NCBI RefSeq assembly: GCF_004766125.1
Contig: NZ_SJSA01000001.1
Coordinates: 2,170,001-2,234,000 of the forward strand
From: Duncaniella freteri
Lineage (GTDB): Bacteria; Bacteroidota; Bacteroidia; Bacteroidales; Muribaculaceae
Reading direction: 5' to 3'
Length of the DNA: 64,000 bases
The notes under the pieces were generated by a model. That model saw only the letters and a list, made by a program, of their open reading frames with translations. It was not told where the DNA came from and ran no database searches. Position 1 is the stretch's first letter. Every line of letters starts with the position of its first letter. A program made the position numbers and the translations under genes. Shown here one piece after another: positions 1 to 9,050 of this stretch.

Positions 1-67
1 CACGAGAGAATAGCTTATTCATAATTGTTATATTGTAGCGTTATTTTATTTTGGATTATGACTTTTA

Positions 68-1198
68 TTATTTGATGCGTTTGCCGTTACATGTTTTGAT
101 GACAAATGCATCAGGGAATTTCTTTTTTACTGTTTTAAGTTGGGCGTTTGCTTCCGACATGGACTGATATGAACCGTAGGTGTATTTTACGGTACCTCTG
201 TCGTTGTAGTGTTCTACCGGTTTAAGCCCTTTAAGACGTTTGTCGCCTGACCGGAGGACACGGGGTGATGTGAGGAATTGTATTTTATATATAATTTTCC
301 CATCAGTGTCTTTGGTTTTGGTGTCAGGCGTATCGAGGATCTGTTCTTCCAGGCTGTCAGTTATTTCGGGTTTCTCTTCGGCAGTTCTTTTTTTCTCATT
401 TCGAGGGGTGTCTGAAGAGGGGTGTGAGGAATAGCTATGATAACGTTTTACGCCGTTGCATATGGCTTTAGCGAGTTTGGTGCTTCCGTTTTCCGATGCC
501 ATGAATGATTCCATGGCAGGATTGCATATGAAGTCGAGTTCGACAAGGATGGATGGCATGCTTGTGCGCACAAGTACCCAAAAAGGGGCTTGCCGCACGC
601 CGTTGTTTTTTCGTCCGGCAGTCCTGACAAGCTGGTTCTGCACGGCTTCGGCAAGGGCGATGCTCTGGTCCATATTTTTGTGCTGCATCATCTCGAAGGC
701 TATGTAGCTTTCAGTGGATGACGGATCAAAGCCTTCATAGGTGGTTGAATAGTCGGACTCAAGCTTCATAACTTCGTTCTCTCGCATGGCGACGCTAAGA
801 TTGGTGTCGCTGCGGTCAAGACCGAGGGTATAGACTGCGGCACCGTTGATGCGTCGATGTGCAGGTGATTTCGAGGAAATGGAGTTAGCGTGGATGGATA
901 TGAATATGTCGGCATGCTTGCGGTTGGCAAAGTCGGCTCTTTTCTGGAGCGGTATGAACCGGTCGCTGTCGCGGGTCATAAGCACTTTGACATCGTCCAT
1001 GTCTCTTTCAAGCATTCGCTTGAGTTTAAGTGCCACATTGAGGTTGATGCTCTTTTCATTTGTGCGCATTCCCAATGCTCCGGCATCTTTGCCTCCGTGT
1101 CCGGGGTCTATGACTATTACAAAGTCTTTAGCCTCTGCTATCGGAGCGATGCTGAGCAGGAGGAGTATGTATACTATTGTATTTAAAATGCGATGCAT
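68..1198 (-). CDS. N-acetylmuramoyl-L-alanine amidase (Amidase_3) with C-terminal SPOR-like region
   Basis: A 376-residue exported cell-wall hydrolase that cleaves the bond between N-acetylmuramic acid and the stem peptide. I start at the Met that opens a clean signal peptide (MHRILNTIVYILLL, ending ...EA before KDF). A longer frame begins 13 codons upstream but would bury the signal. The Amidase_3 domain begins with VIDPGHGGKDAGA (zinc His), continues through FISIHAN and closes near VELDFICN. A charged linker of about 60 residues follows, then a C-terminal region (KIIYKIQFLTS...YTYGSYQS...) shaped like a SPOR domain, which in the family binds denuded septal glycan. It is divergent from gldB. 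The zinc-ligand assignment is from family knowledge; I am confident of the family, less so of the SPOR label. Confidence 0.9.
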   Translation of the reverse strand: MHRILNTIVYILLLLSIAPIAEAKDFVIVIDPGHGGKDAGALGMRTNEKSINLNVALKLKRMLERDMDDVKVLMTRDSDRFIPLQKRADFANRKHADIFISIHANSISSKSPAHRRINGAAVYTLGLDRSDTNLSVAMRENEVMKLESDYSTTYEGFDPSSTESYIAFEMMQHKNMDQSIALAEAVQNQLVRTAGRKNNGVRQAPFWVLVRTSMPSILVELDFICNPAMESFMASENGSTKLAKAICNGVKRYHSYSSHPSSDTPRNEKKRTAEEKPEITDSLEEQILDTPDTKTKDTDGKIIYKIQFLTSPRVLRSGDKRLKGLKPVEHYNDRGTVKYTYGSYQSMSEANAQLKTVKKKFPDAFVIKTCNGKRIK

Positions 1199-1271
1199 TA
1201 TGGATTGAGACTGATATTCAATTTGCAAAATTAGCAAAAGAAAACCAAAACGAAGCCTGTAACACTAATTT

Positions 1272-1304
1272 TTTGGCATATCTGCGAAATTTTGTCTACT
1301 TTTG
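1272..1304 (+). promoter_or_regulatory. Bacteroidetes-type promoter of gldB
   Basis: TTTG (1272-1275), 21-nt spacer, TACTTTTG (1297-1304). This matches the Bacteroidetes primary sigma consensus TTTG / TAnnTTTG and predicts a start near 1311, about 48 nt before the gldB ATG. Confidence 0.6.
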
Positions 1305-1358
1305 GAGAAGCAAATGATGATGGTTCATCACATGAAAACTGTTTAATGCTAATGATGT

Positions 1359-2309
1359 ATGAATAATATATACAGCAAATTGCTTTTCACGCTGGTTGTG
1401 TGGATGGCGGTGCTCTCGTGCGGCAGGCATGGAGAGGAAGTTGATATTCACCGTCTTGACCTGGAGATTTCTCATGGTGTTGTGCCGGAGGATTCGGTTA
1501 TGTATAAGGCAGCTGAAAAGCTGTTTGAGATATGTGGCTATGGCCCGGTGTATTTCCTGAGTGTGTGTGATTATGCCGACAAGTCTTCAATAAGGGAGCA
1601 TCGCGATGCTGTAGAGAGGGAATTTGCCGATATGAGCCGTGAGCGTAAGTCGCTCGGGGAGCTTTTCGGCAGGATGCGCCGTGACCTGCCTGGAGCGGAA
1701 ATACCACGCGTGTTCACGGTTATATCTCCTTATACACAGTCGGTTTTCGTTGCCGATTCAGCAGTTTATTTAGGTCTTAACCACTATCTTGGCACGGCGT
1801 ATCCTCCGTATGAGCCTTTCCCGGAATATGTGAGGAGGCTTAAGGTGCGTGATCGCATCCCTGTTGATATTGCAGAGGCTATAATCAGGACATCCTATCC
1901 GTTCAAGTCCGGTGGAGATTATCCTCAGGTTTTGGCAAGGATGGCTTATGAGGGTGCGGTTGCCGAGGCTGTGATGCGGATGGCGGATGTTGATGAGCAG
2001 GAATCTCTCGGATACAATGACGAGGATTATTCGTGGCTAAATGACAATGAGCATGAGATATGGGATGCAATCGTGAGCCGACAGATGCTTTTCAATACGG
2101 ACAGAGACATGATCCGTTCACTCGTTGGAGTAGGTCCGAGCACCAACGTAATAAGTGCCTCATCGCCGGGAAGAGCCGGCAGGTATGCAGGGCATCGTTT
2201 AGTAGTGTCTTATCTTAAGGCAAATCCGTCGGTGTCTCTTGAATCGCTTCTTTCCCCCGGCTTCTATGAAAATCCCTCCTTGCTTTCCTCGGCAAAGTAT
2301 AATCCATAG
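1359..2309 (+). CDS. gldB: GldB-like lipoprotein
   Basis: A 316-residue lipoprotein. The N-terminus has a hydrophobic stretch ending in lipobox VLSC, so Cys21 would be lipidated. The body resembles the gliding-motility lipoprotein GldB family, with blocks such as YLGLNHYLG and a C-terminal PGRAGRYAGHRLV. GldB homologues occur widely in non-gliding Bacteroidetes, where their function is not established; in Flavobacterium the protein is needed for gliding and type IX secretion. No other gld gene is nearby, so motility should not be inferred. It stands alone, divergent from the amidase gene, and is followed by a hairpin terminator. Confidence 0.75.
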   Translation: MNNIYSKLLFTLVVWMAVLSCGRHGEEVDIHRLDLEISHGVVPEDSVMYKAAEKLFEICGYGPVYFLSVCDYADKSSIREHRDAVEREFADMSRERKSLGELFGRMRRDLPGAEIPRVFTVISPYTQSVFVADSAVYLGLNHYLGTAYPPYEPFPEYVRRLKVRDRIPVDIAEAIIRTSYPFKSGGDYPQVLARMAYEGAVAEAVMRMADVDEQESLGYNDEDYSWLNDNEHEIWDAIVSRQMLFNTDRDMIRSLVGVGPSTNVISASSPGRAGRYAGHRLVVSYLKANPSVSLESLLSPGFYENPSLLSSAKYNP

Positions 2310-2392
2310 CCTTTAAGCATGATTGAATCTACTGTGATGTCAGTGATACAAAGGTAGATACTGGGACTCCTGTTTAAGAATGTCAATAAAGA

Positions 2393-2429
2393 ATGAAGGG
2401 ATTAAACTTTAATAGCCTAATCCCTTCAT
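2393..2429. terminator. Bidirectional terminator between gldB and tRNA-Gln
   Basis: A perfect 12-bp inverted repeat, ATGAAGGGATTA (2393-2404) and its complement (2418-2429), with a 13-nt loop. It lies between the convergent gldB (+) and tRNA-Gln (-) and ends 5 nt from the tRNA 3' end, so it can serve both. Confidence 0.7.
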
Positions 2430-2434
2430 CTGTG

Positions 2435-2505
2435 TTGTCTTACCTGGATTCGAACCAAGACAGGCAGAACCAAAAACTGCAGTGCTACCATTACACCATA
2501 AGACA
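2435..2505 (-). tRNA. tRNA-Gln (anticodon TTG)
   Basis: Read on the minus strand, the acceptor arm TGTCTTA pairs with TAAGACA and is followed by discriminator A. The D arm is GGTGTAATGGTAGCAC, the anticodon loop TTTTGGT places TTG at positions 34-36, and the T arm carries GGTTCGAATCC. U1-A72 is a weak first pair, as is usual for tRNA-Gln. CCA is not encoded. The length is 71 nt. Confidence 0.93.
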
Positions 2506-2661
2506 ATCCTTATGCTCAAGCTTCATCGCATGCCGATGATGCCTAAAGCGGTGCAAAGTTAGCGAGTTTTTTGCGTATTTGCAAGGGTTGCCCGAAGTAT
2601 TTTATTGTCTTTGTTCTAATTTGCGGGTAATTAGACAATTATTTGGTCTATAAATAGAGCT

Positions 2662-3906
2662 TTAGTCAAGCTTGTGAATTACGAGACCGGAACGGAGTTT
2701 GGGCTCGAACCATGTGGTCTTGGGAGGCATTATATTGCCTGAATCCGCAATATCCATAAGTTGCTTCATGGATACGGGGTAGAGAGCAAGTGCCATAGCC
2801 ATCTCCCCGGAATCCACACGGTGCTTGAGTTCGCCGAGACCGCGGATTCCGCCAACGAAGTCGATACGCTTGTCGGAACGCAGGTCGGTGATGCCGAGTA
2901 TGTCGCGGAGTATCAAGTCGCTTGAGATTGTCACGTCAAGAATGCCGATGGGATCGTTGTCGTTGTAGGTGCCGGGCTTGGCGGTGAGAGAGTACCAGCG
3001 GCCTCCGAGATAAAGCGAGAAGTTGTGTAGGGCTTCGGGACGGTATTCATCTGTACCCTTATCCTCAACAGTGAAGTTTTCGGCTATGCGTGCGAGGAAT
3101 TCCTCGGGAGTGAGACCGTTGAGATCACGCACCACACGATTGTAGTCGATGATGTTGAGATGGGATGCGGGGAATGCCACGGCAAGGAAATAGTTGTACT
3201 CCTCGTCACCTTTATGTGCGGGATTGTTCTGGGCCTTCTCGTGTCCGACGAGTGCGGCAGCAGCTGAGCGGTGGTGTCCGTCGGCGATGTAAAGATAGGG
3301 GATGCGTTCGAACTCGCTTGTCACGGTTGCTATCATTTCAGGGGTATCGATCACCCAGAAATGGTGGCCGAAGCCGTCGGGGGCAGTGAAGTCGTATTCG
3401 GGTTCGTTCTTGGTTACTTCGTCGATTACCTGCTGAAGCACAGTGTTGTCGGGGAACGCAAAGAATACCGGCTCAACGTTGGCATTGTTGATGCGGACAT
3501 GCTTCATGCGGTCCTCTTCTTTGTCGCGACGTGTGAGCTCATGCTTCTTGATGCGTCCTTCCATGTAGTCGGCTACATTTGCAGCGATCACTATGCCGTA
3601 TTGGGTGCGGCCGTTCATGGTCTGTGCATATATGTAGTAGTGCTCGTTGTCGTCCTGCACGAGCCATCCGTTTTGCTGGAATGCGTTGAAGTTTTCTACA
3701 GCTTTGTCGTACACCTTGGGATCGTGCTCATCGGTGCCCGGGGCAAAGTCGATCTCAGGCTTGATGATGTGGTAGAGTGAGCGCGGGTTGCCTTCGGCTT
3801 CGCTGCGTGCTTCTTCTGAGTTGAGAACGTCATAGGGGCGCGAGGCTACCTGTGTGACAAGGTCGCGTGGCGGGCGTACGCCGCGGAACGGTTTGACTTT
3901 TGCCAT
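2662..3906 (-). CDS. DUF1015 family protein
   Basis: A 414-residue soluble protein of the DUF1015 family, whose function is not established. The family signature is visible as YIADGHHRSAAA in the middle of the protein, with an N-terminal KPFRGVRPP block. The start is placed at MAKVKPFRG because the conserved part begins there; an in-frame Met 13 codons upstream would add a poorly conserved leader. It lies 200 bp downstream of purA on the same strand. In many genomes of this phylum this gene neighbours serine-pathway genes, but nothing here supports a specific role. Confidence 0.85.
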   Translation of the reverse strand: MAKVKPFRGVRPPRDLVTQVASRPYDVLNSEEARSEAEGNPRSLYHIIKPEIDFAPGTDEHDPKVYDKAVENFNAFQQNGWLVQDDNEHYYIYAQTMNGRTQYGIVIAANVADYMEGRIKKHELTRRDKEEDRMKHVRINNANVEPVFFAFPDNTVLQQVIDEVTKNEPEYDFTAPDGFGHHFWVIDTPEMIATVTSEFERIPYLYIADGHHRSAAAALVGHEKAQNNPAHKGDEEYNYFLAVAFPASHLNIIDYNRVVRDLNGLTPEEFLARIAENFTVEDKGTDEYRPEALHNFSLYLGGRWYSLTAKPGTYNDNDPIGILDVTISSDLILRDILGITDLRSDKRIDFVGGIRGLGELKHRVDSGEMAMALALYPVSMKQLMDIADSGNIMPPKTTWFEPKLRSGLVIHKLD

Positions 3907-4027
3907 GATTTGTGTTTTTTGCTGGACTGAGTTTGCCCAGTCCATGGTTGATGATTTATGGATATTTGGTTAAGGTTACCTTTTGTTTTATGGCGGATGG
4001 CAGTACTTAGGTGTTCGGGCTGTTTCA

Positions 4028-4075
4028 GGAGGAGTGTGCCAAAATACTTATGTATGAGTTCTGGCACATCTCCTC
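4028..4075 (-). terminator. Imperfect stem-loop after purA
   Basis: GGAGGAGTGTGCCA pairs with TGGCACATCTCCTC, apart from one bulged base, around a loop of about 20 nt. It lies just 3' of purA. There is no clear T-run, so its role as a terminator is tentative. Confidence 0.4.
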
Positions 4076-4106
4076 ACTGATGCCTTTTATGGGGCCGATA
4101 GGTGGA

Positions 4107-5381
4107 TTATTTCTTTCTTTCGATGGTCTGCTTTCGGTCGGGTCCTATTGAGACTATGGTGATAGGAGTCTCAAGCTCTTTTTCAAGGAATTCGATGTAG
4201 TCTTTGAACTGGGTAGGGAATTCCTCTTCGCTCTGCATTCCTGTCATGTCAGTCTTCCATCCGGGCAGGGTAGTGTAGACCGGTTCGATGTCCTCTTCAA
4301 TTGAGTAGGGGAACTGTGTGGTAAGATTGCCGCCGATCTTGTAGGCTGTGCATGCCTTGATTTCGTCAAATCCGTCGAGCACGTCGCTTTTCATCATTAT
4401 GAGCTGTGTGACACCGTTGATCATGATGGCGTATTTGAGTGCTACGAGGTCGATCCATCCGCAGCGACGCTCGCGACCGGTGACAGCTCCATACTCGTGA
4501 CCGAGGTCGCGGATGCGCTGGCCTGTGGCATCGAAGAGTTCGGTGGGGAATGGTCCGCTTCCTACGCGTGTGCAGTAGGCTTTGAAGATTCCGAAAACTT
4601 CTCCGATCCTGTTAGGTGCGACCCCCAGTCCGGAACATGCTCCGGAGCATATAGTGTTGGATGAGGTCACGAAGGGGTAGGAACCGAAGTCGACGTCAAG
4701 CAGTGTGCCCTGAGCTCCTTCGCACAGCACGCTTTTCCCTTCCTTGAGCAATGAATTGATAAGGAATTCCGAATCGACGATATCAAAGCCTTTGAGGTAT
4801 TCGATAGCATCCATCCAAGTGTCTTCAAGCGAAGCAAGGAGTTCTGGGTCGGGAGTGGCGTCAAGGGATTTGAGGCGTGAGAGGTGCATTTCGCGCTGGG
4901 CGTTGTATTTCTCGTCGAAGTTGTGGAACACATCGCCGAGGCGCAGGCCGTTGCGGGAGATCTTGTCGGTATATGTCGGTCCGATTCCTTTGCCTGTCGT
5001 GCCAATCTTTTTGCCGCCTTTAGCCTTTTCATTGGCAGCGTCGAGGAGCCGGTGGGTAGGGGCGATAAGGTGGACTTTCTTGGAGATGCGCAGGATGGAA
5101 CGTAACTCTACGCCGCTCTTTTCGAGTTCTTCCGCTTCCTGTTTGAACAATACCGGATCAAGCACCACACCATTGCCTATAATATTGATCTGTCCATGCT
5201 GGAATATGCCTGATGGAATGGAGCGGAGCACATATTTCTTGCCTTCAAATTCGAGGGTGTGACCGGCGTTTGGACCACCCTGAAATCTTGCTACGACATC
5301 GTAACGCGGGGTGAGCACGTCAACTACTTTGCCTTTTCCTTCGTCGCCCCATTGGAGCCCGAGTAGCACGTCTACTTTCAT
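4107..5381 (-). CDS. purA: Adenylosuccinate synthetase
   Basis: A 424-residue cytosolic enzyme that joins IMP and aspartate with GTP to make adenylosuccinate, the first committed step to AMP. GTP-binding GDEGKGK lies at residues 12-18, GGPNAGHT at about 36-43, and TGKGIGPTY near 130. VTGRERRCGWID and ISIGPDRKQT-like C-terminal blocks complete the family pattern, and the length is normal. It starts 8 bp after the fur-like gene stop, so the two are almost certainly co-transcribed. That pairing suggests, but does not show, a link between metal or peroxide status and purine synthesis. Confidence 0.97.
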   Translation of the reverse strand: MKVDVLLGLQWGDEGKGKVVDVLTPRYDVVARFQGGPNAGHTLEFEGKKYVLRSIPSGIFQHGQINIIGNGVVLDPVLFKQEAEELEKSGVELRSILRISKKVHLIAPTHRLLDAANEKAKGGKKIGTTGKGIGPTYTDKISRNGLRLGDVFHNFDEKYNAQREMHLSRLKSLDATPDPELLASLEDTWMDAIEYLKGFDIVDSEFLINSLLKEGKSVLCEGAQGTLLDVDFGSYPFVTSSNTICSGACSGLGVAPNRIGEVFGIFKAYCTRVGSGPFPTELFDATGQRIRDLGHEYGAVTGRERRCGWIDLVALKYAIMINGVTQLIMMKSDVLDGFDEIKACTAYKIGGNLTTQFPYSIEEDIEPVYTTLPGWKTDMTGMQSEEEFPTQFKDYIEFLEKELETPITIVSIGPDRKQTIERKK

Positions 5382-5389
5382 TGTGTCAG

Positions 5390-5869
5390 TTACTTAGTTG
5401 TATTTTCTTTATTTCTTTTCTTCTTTCCATTGCTCTGGCACCGGGAGCATAGCCCGCTGACGCAGACTTCAAACTGCTTTGCAGCAAATGATGAATAACG
5501 CTTGAAACTTAAGGTACGGAACAATTGTGTATCCCTGACCTCTCTCACCTTTCCGCAGCTCTCGCATATCAGCCTCACTATGGCGGGGGGCTCAATGGCA
5601 ATCTCCCAGGTGTCGGCTGAGAGATGGAGTTTCCTTACGATTCCGGCTTGGGCAAATAGTCCGACCGAGTTGTAGACCGTAGCCCTGCTCACACGAAAAT
5701 CTCCCCCTTCCATGGCGGTAATGAGCTCGTCGACGGTGAAACGTGATGGCATTTCAAGTACTTTGTCGAGCACAGCAAACCTTTCCGGGGTGCTACGTAG
5801 GTGATGTTCTGCAATATATATGCTCAGGGCTTCGCGAGCGAGACCCTTGCGCTTGTCCTCGTTCATCAT
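5390..5869 (-). CDS. Fur-family transcriptional regulator
   Basis: A 159-residue metal-sensing repressor of the Fur/PerR/Zur superfamily. An N-terminal winged helix (TPERFAVLDKVLEMP ... VSRATVYNSVGLF) is followed by a dimerisation domain with two structural-zinc pairs, CESC and CSRC. The classical HHDH regulatory-site pattern of Fur is not obvious, so the metal specificity is unknown. Two Met codons open the frame. The mapped promoter predicts transcription starting at about the second Met (5866), so the mRNA may be leaderless and the protein one residue shorter. It lies immediately upstream of purA. Confidence 0.85.
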   Translation of the reverse strand: MMNEDKRKGLAREALSIYIAEHHLRSTPERFAVLDKVLEMPSRFTVDELITAMEGGDFRVSRATVYNSVGLFAQAGIVRKLHLSADTWEIAIEPPAIVRLICESCGKVREVRDTQLFRTLSFKRYSSFAAKQFEVCVSGLCSRCQSNGKKKRNKENTTK

Positions 5870-5872
5870 TCA

Positions 5873-5904
5873 CAAAGTTACAACCATACGCCGAGATTTC
5901 CAAA
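5873..5904 (-). promoter_or_regulatory. Promoter of the fur-purA operon
   Basis: On the minus strand: TTTG (5904-5901), 20-nt spacer, TAACTTTG (5880-5873). Counting 7 nt past the final G puts the transcript start at about 5866, inside the double start codon of the Fur-family gene. Confidence 0.65.
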
Positions 5905-5947
5905 AAAACATTGTAATTTTTCCGGCAGTTATTTTATATGTATATGT

Positions 5948-7006
5948 TTACATTCTGATTATGCCTGAGGATGTGAGGATGCGGAAGATCAGGTCTTTGA
6001 GGAGGTCGTATTCGTTTTGGCGGGAGGATATGCCTTTGCTGCGGCAGTCGCATTCGCGCAGTGCCGAGATTATTTCTATGGTCTGGCGTACATTGTAGGA
6101 CCGTGCAGCTGTCTCGTAATTGCGTAATGCCCATGGCGATTTGAGCCCAAGCGCATCCATGTATCCGCTCTGCGATTTGTCATGGGTGTAGTGATATATG
6201 AGCAGGTTGGAGAAGTGGTTGAACAATGTCGACAGGGTCATTACTGTGGGGTTGTTCTTGGGATTGTTGCGGAAATATTCGACTATTGCCATTGCTTTGG
6301 CTGCATTGCGCGCGTTGATTGCGTCCACAAGCTCGAAGTTATTGTAATCCTTGGATATCCCTATATTGCGCTCGATGGCTTCGGGCGTAATCATTGCTCC
6401 TGCTCCGAGAATGAACGACAGCTTGTCGATCTCATTGTAGAGGCGTGACAGATCGGTGCCTATGTAGTCTCTAAGCATTGACAGAGCTTTTGGGTCGACA
6501 GTCATCTTTTTTTCTTTGATGAGGTCGGATATGACAGGCAGAAGATTGCGTTCGCTTACTTTCTTTGATTCGAATATGACTCCGTTCTTTTTTACAGCTG
6601 CAAGAAGCTCCTTGCCCTTGGCTTTGTCGCCTCGGCAAGCTATTACGAGTATTGTGGACGGGTTGGGACGCTCGGCATAGTGATGAAGCTTGTTGAGTGA
6701 ATCAGCCCGCACCGATTGGGCTTCTTTGACTATCACTACCTGGTGTTCAGCCATCATGGGGAGCCGCTGGCATACGTCCATGACAGTCTCCATGTTTGTT
6801 TCCGGTCCGTAGAGGGTGTACATGTTGAAGTCGCGTTCCTCTTCGGGGAGCAGGCTCTCGAATGTCTTTACAAGCTCATCGATATAGTATCCCTCTTCGC
6901 CGTGGAGCAGGTATACAGGTGCAAGTTGGCGGTTGGCTATCTGACGCTTTAGCTGAGGGAATGTGATATCGGTCGATGTGGTGCCTGTCTTTGATGTGGT
7001 AGCCAT
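5948..7006 (-). CDS. holA: DNA polymerase III subunit delta
   Basis: A 352-residue clamp-loader subunit that opens the sliding beta clamp during replication. The N-terminus PVYLLHGEEGYYIDELV matches the delta-subunit AAA+ domain start (the degenerate P-loop region in this family). The middle helical domain and the C-terminal collar domain (CDCRSKGISS...LLKDLIFRIL) follow. The length is typical for Bacteroidetes HolA. It is divergent from the small nuclease-domain gene, and dnaA lies about 650 bp away, so two replication genes sit close together. Confidence 0.9.
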   Translation of the reverse strand: MATTSKTGTTSTDITFPQLKRQIANRQLAPVYLLHGEEGYYIDELVKTFESLLPEEERDFNMYTLYGPETNMETVMDVCQRLPMMAEHQVVIVKEAQSVRADSLNKLHHYAERPNPSTILVIACRGDKAKGKELLAAVKKNGVIFESKKVSERNLLPVISDLIKEKKMTVDPKALSMLRDYIGTDLSRLYNEIDKLSFILGAGAMITPEAIERNIGISKDYNNFELVDAINARNAAKAMAIVEYFRNNPKNNPTVMTLSTLFNHFSNLLIYHYTHDKSQSGYMDALGLKSPWALRNYETAARSYNVRQTIEIISALRECDCRSKGISSRQNEYDLLKDLIFRILTSSGIIRM

Positions 7007-7109
7007 AATGGTCGGTTAGTGATGTCGAATAAGAGTGTAAATTTAGCAATAAATACCAGTATGTGCAAAAGTTTTTCATGAGTGCTCTTCGAGATTCGTT
7101 CTCATTCAT

Positions 7110-7117
7110 TAAATTTG
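7110..7117 (+). promoter_or_regulatory. Probable -7 element for the HSDR_N-type gene
   Basis: TAAATTTG matches TAnnTTTG exactly and lies 27 nt before the ATG. No good TTTG at the expected distance upstream was found. Confidence 0.4.
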
Positions 7118-7143
7118 CAAATTGAAATCTTATGTATTGAATC

Positions 7144-7620
7144 ATGCCTTCTTCGACACAGAATCTGCCACCACAATTGAATCTTCCGGTTGCTGAACTG
7201 TCATTGCGCAGCGGCGACAAGGGGGTTGAGGTCTATGATGAGCTGAGGCAGAAATGGCTGCTTGTGACCCCTGAGGAATGGGTGCGTCAGCATTTTGTGC
7301 ATTTTCTGATGTCGCATATGGGGGTGCCTCGCAGCCTTATAGCCAATGAATTGGGGATCAGGCTTAACGGAATGTCGCGACGGTGTGACACTGTGGTTTT
7401 TGACCGAGCTCTATCTCCCTTGATGATAGTCGAATATAAGGCTCCGGACATAAAGATCGATCGGAAGGTGATAGATCAGGTAATGCGGTACAATACAGTG
7501 CTTAAGGTGCCTTATCTTGTGGTGAGCAACGGATTGCACCATTATTGCATTAAGGTGGATGCCGATGGCAATAAATGCCAGCTCCTCACACGCTTACCGC
7601 GATATGAGGAGCTGACATGA
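7144..7620 (+). CDS. Type I restriction HsdR N-terminal-like (PD-(D/E)xK) small protein
   Basis: A 158-residue protein resembling the N-terminal nuclease domain of type I restriction R subunits (HSDR_N). The PD-(D/E)xK pattern is visible as RRCDTVVFDR ... LMIVEYKAP, with a following conserved IDQVMRYN helix and YLVVSNG strand. No helicase domain, methylase or specificity subunit is nearby, so this is a stand-alone domain and not a restriction system. Single-domain versions like this are common beside housekeeping genes in Bacteroidetes; their role is unknown to me. It sits between divergent holA and convergent dnaA. Confidence 0.75.
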   Translation: MPSSTQNLPPQLNLPVAELSLRSGDKGVEVYDELRQKWLLVTPEEWVRQHFVHFLMSHMGVPRSLIANELGIRLNGMSRRCDTVVFDRALSPLMIVEYKAPDIKIDRKVIDQVMRYNTVLKVPYLVVSNGLHHYCIKVDADGNKCQLLTRLPRYEELT

Positions 7621-7658
7621 ATTAGGTAAAGTTTTAGGTAAGAAAGAATTTGTTGCGG

Positions 7659-9050
7659 TTATTGTTCTGCCATGAGTTCTCTCTCTATCTGTGAGAGGTC
7701 CTCCTGGAGTTTCTTTTCCAATGGTAGTCGTTCGTCAATGAGCTTGCAAGCGTAAAGCACTGTGGCGTGTGAACGTTGCAGCCTTGCCCCGATGGTTTTG
7801 AATGGCATTTTGGTGTGTTTCTTTGCAAGATACATCACCATCTGGCGTGCGTCCGACACTTCGCGTTTGCGTGACTTGTCAAATATCTGTGCCGGTTCGA
7901 TGTTATAGTAGTCGCTTACCACTTTGGTTATGGACTCAAAGTTGGTCTTGCGCTGGTTGAGTTTCACTGAGTTGGCAAGGACACGACGAGCGAGATTTAT
8001 GTCTATCTCACAGTTGAGTCCTGTAGCATATGCCAGCAACGATACCATCACGCCCTCTATCTCTCGGATGCTTTGAGTGACATTGGTGACAATGAACTCC
8101 ACGACATCCTCGGGTAGATTGATGCCGTCGCGACGTGACTTCTGAAGCAGCACTTCGCGGCGAAGAGCGTAGTCAGGTTTGTCGAGGCGGGCTGTCATTC
8201 CGCTCTTGAATCGTGACAGCAGACGTTCTTCCATACCCTCCATGTCGGCTGGAGCACAGTCGCTCGACATGATGAGCTGCTTATTGTTCTGCTTAAGATG
8301 GTTGAATATGTGGAAGAATGTGCGCTGGGTCTTTTCTTTCCCGATAAGTTCCTGGATGTCGTCGATTATGAGTGTGTCAATGCTCTGATAGAACTTGATG
8401 AACTCATTGATCTTTCCTCGTAGTGTGGCTGAAGAGAACTGGTCCTGAAACAGACGGGCTGTAATATATAGAACACGCGTGCGAGGGTCACGCTCTTTGA
8501 TGCGGATGCCTATGGCCTGTATGAGATGGGTCTTTCCCACACCGCAGGGACCAAATATGAAAAGCGGGTTGAATGTCTTGAGTTTGGGGTCGTTGGCAAT
8601 CGCCTCGCCTATTGACTGTGCTACCTTGTTGCTTTCGCTTATACAGTAGTTCTCGAAAGTGTACTCCGGATTGAGCTGAGAATTGATCTCTTCGACGTAT
8701 TTGTCCTGAAACGGATTGGCGGATGCGCCGGGTCCGGGTTTCACAGCCGCGCTGGGCTGTGCGCTATCCATGCTGACCTTTGATGTGGGATCGTTTGCCA
8801 CAACCGGGAAGTTGTAGATAAGGCGTATCCCTTTACCGAACACTCGGTCAAGCGCGCTCTTGAGCACTCTGACATAACGGTCCTCAAGCTGCTCCACGAA
8901 AAATTCCGAAGGACACGAAATGGTGAGCACGTTGTCCTTCAGGCTTTCGAACGACAGCGGGCTAAACCAATAGTGATAGTGTTCCTCGGGAATTGTGTCG
9001 CGGATTATCTCCAGGCACTTATCCCATAATGGCGAGTTTAGGTGTTGCAT
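7659..9050 (-). CDS. dnaA: Chromosomal replication initiator protein DnaA
   Basis: A 463-residue AAA+ initiator that binds DnaA boxes and melts the origin. Domain I occupies about residues 1-85. A linker rich in Ser/Pro/Ala follows, then the ATPase domain with Walker A GPCGVGKTH and Walker B LIIDDIQ. The C-terminal helix-turn-helix carries the DnaA signature region ending RSHATVLYACK. The length and domain order are normal. Its upstream region (9051-9452) was examined for an origin and no DnaA-box cluster was recognised. Confidence 0.97.
   Translation of the reverse strand: MQHLNSPLWDKCLEIIRDTIPEEHYHYWFSPLSFESLKDNVLTISCPSEFFVEQLEDRYVRVLKSALDRVFGKGIRLIYNFPVVANDPTSKVSMDSAQPSAAVKPGPGASANPFQDKYVEEINSQLNPEYTFENYCISESNKVAQSIGEAIANDPKLKTFNPLFIFGPCGVGKTHLIQAIGIRIKERDPRTRVLYITARLFQDQFSSATLRGKINEFIKFYQSIDTLIIDDIQELIGKEKTQRTFFHIFNHLKQNNKQLIMSSDCAPADMEGMEERLLSRFKSGMTARLDKPDYALRREVLLQKSRRDGINLPEDVVEFIVTNVTQSIREIEGVMVSLLAYATGLNCEIDINLARRVLANSVKLNQRKTNFESITKVVSDYYNIEPAQIFDKSRKREVSDARQMVMYLAKKHTKMPFKTIGARLQRSHATVLYACKLIDERLPLEKKLQEDLSQIERELMAEQ

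Noticed and set aside
2636..2660. Terminator after the DUF1015 gene
   Set aside because: Only a 5-6 bp imperfect stem (TAGAC/GGTCTA) without a T-run; too weak to list.
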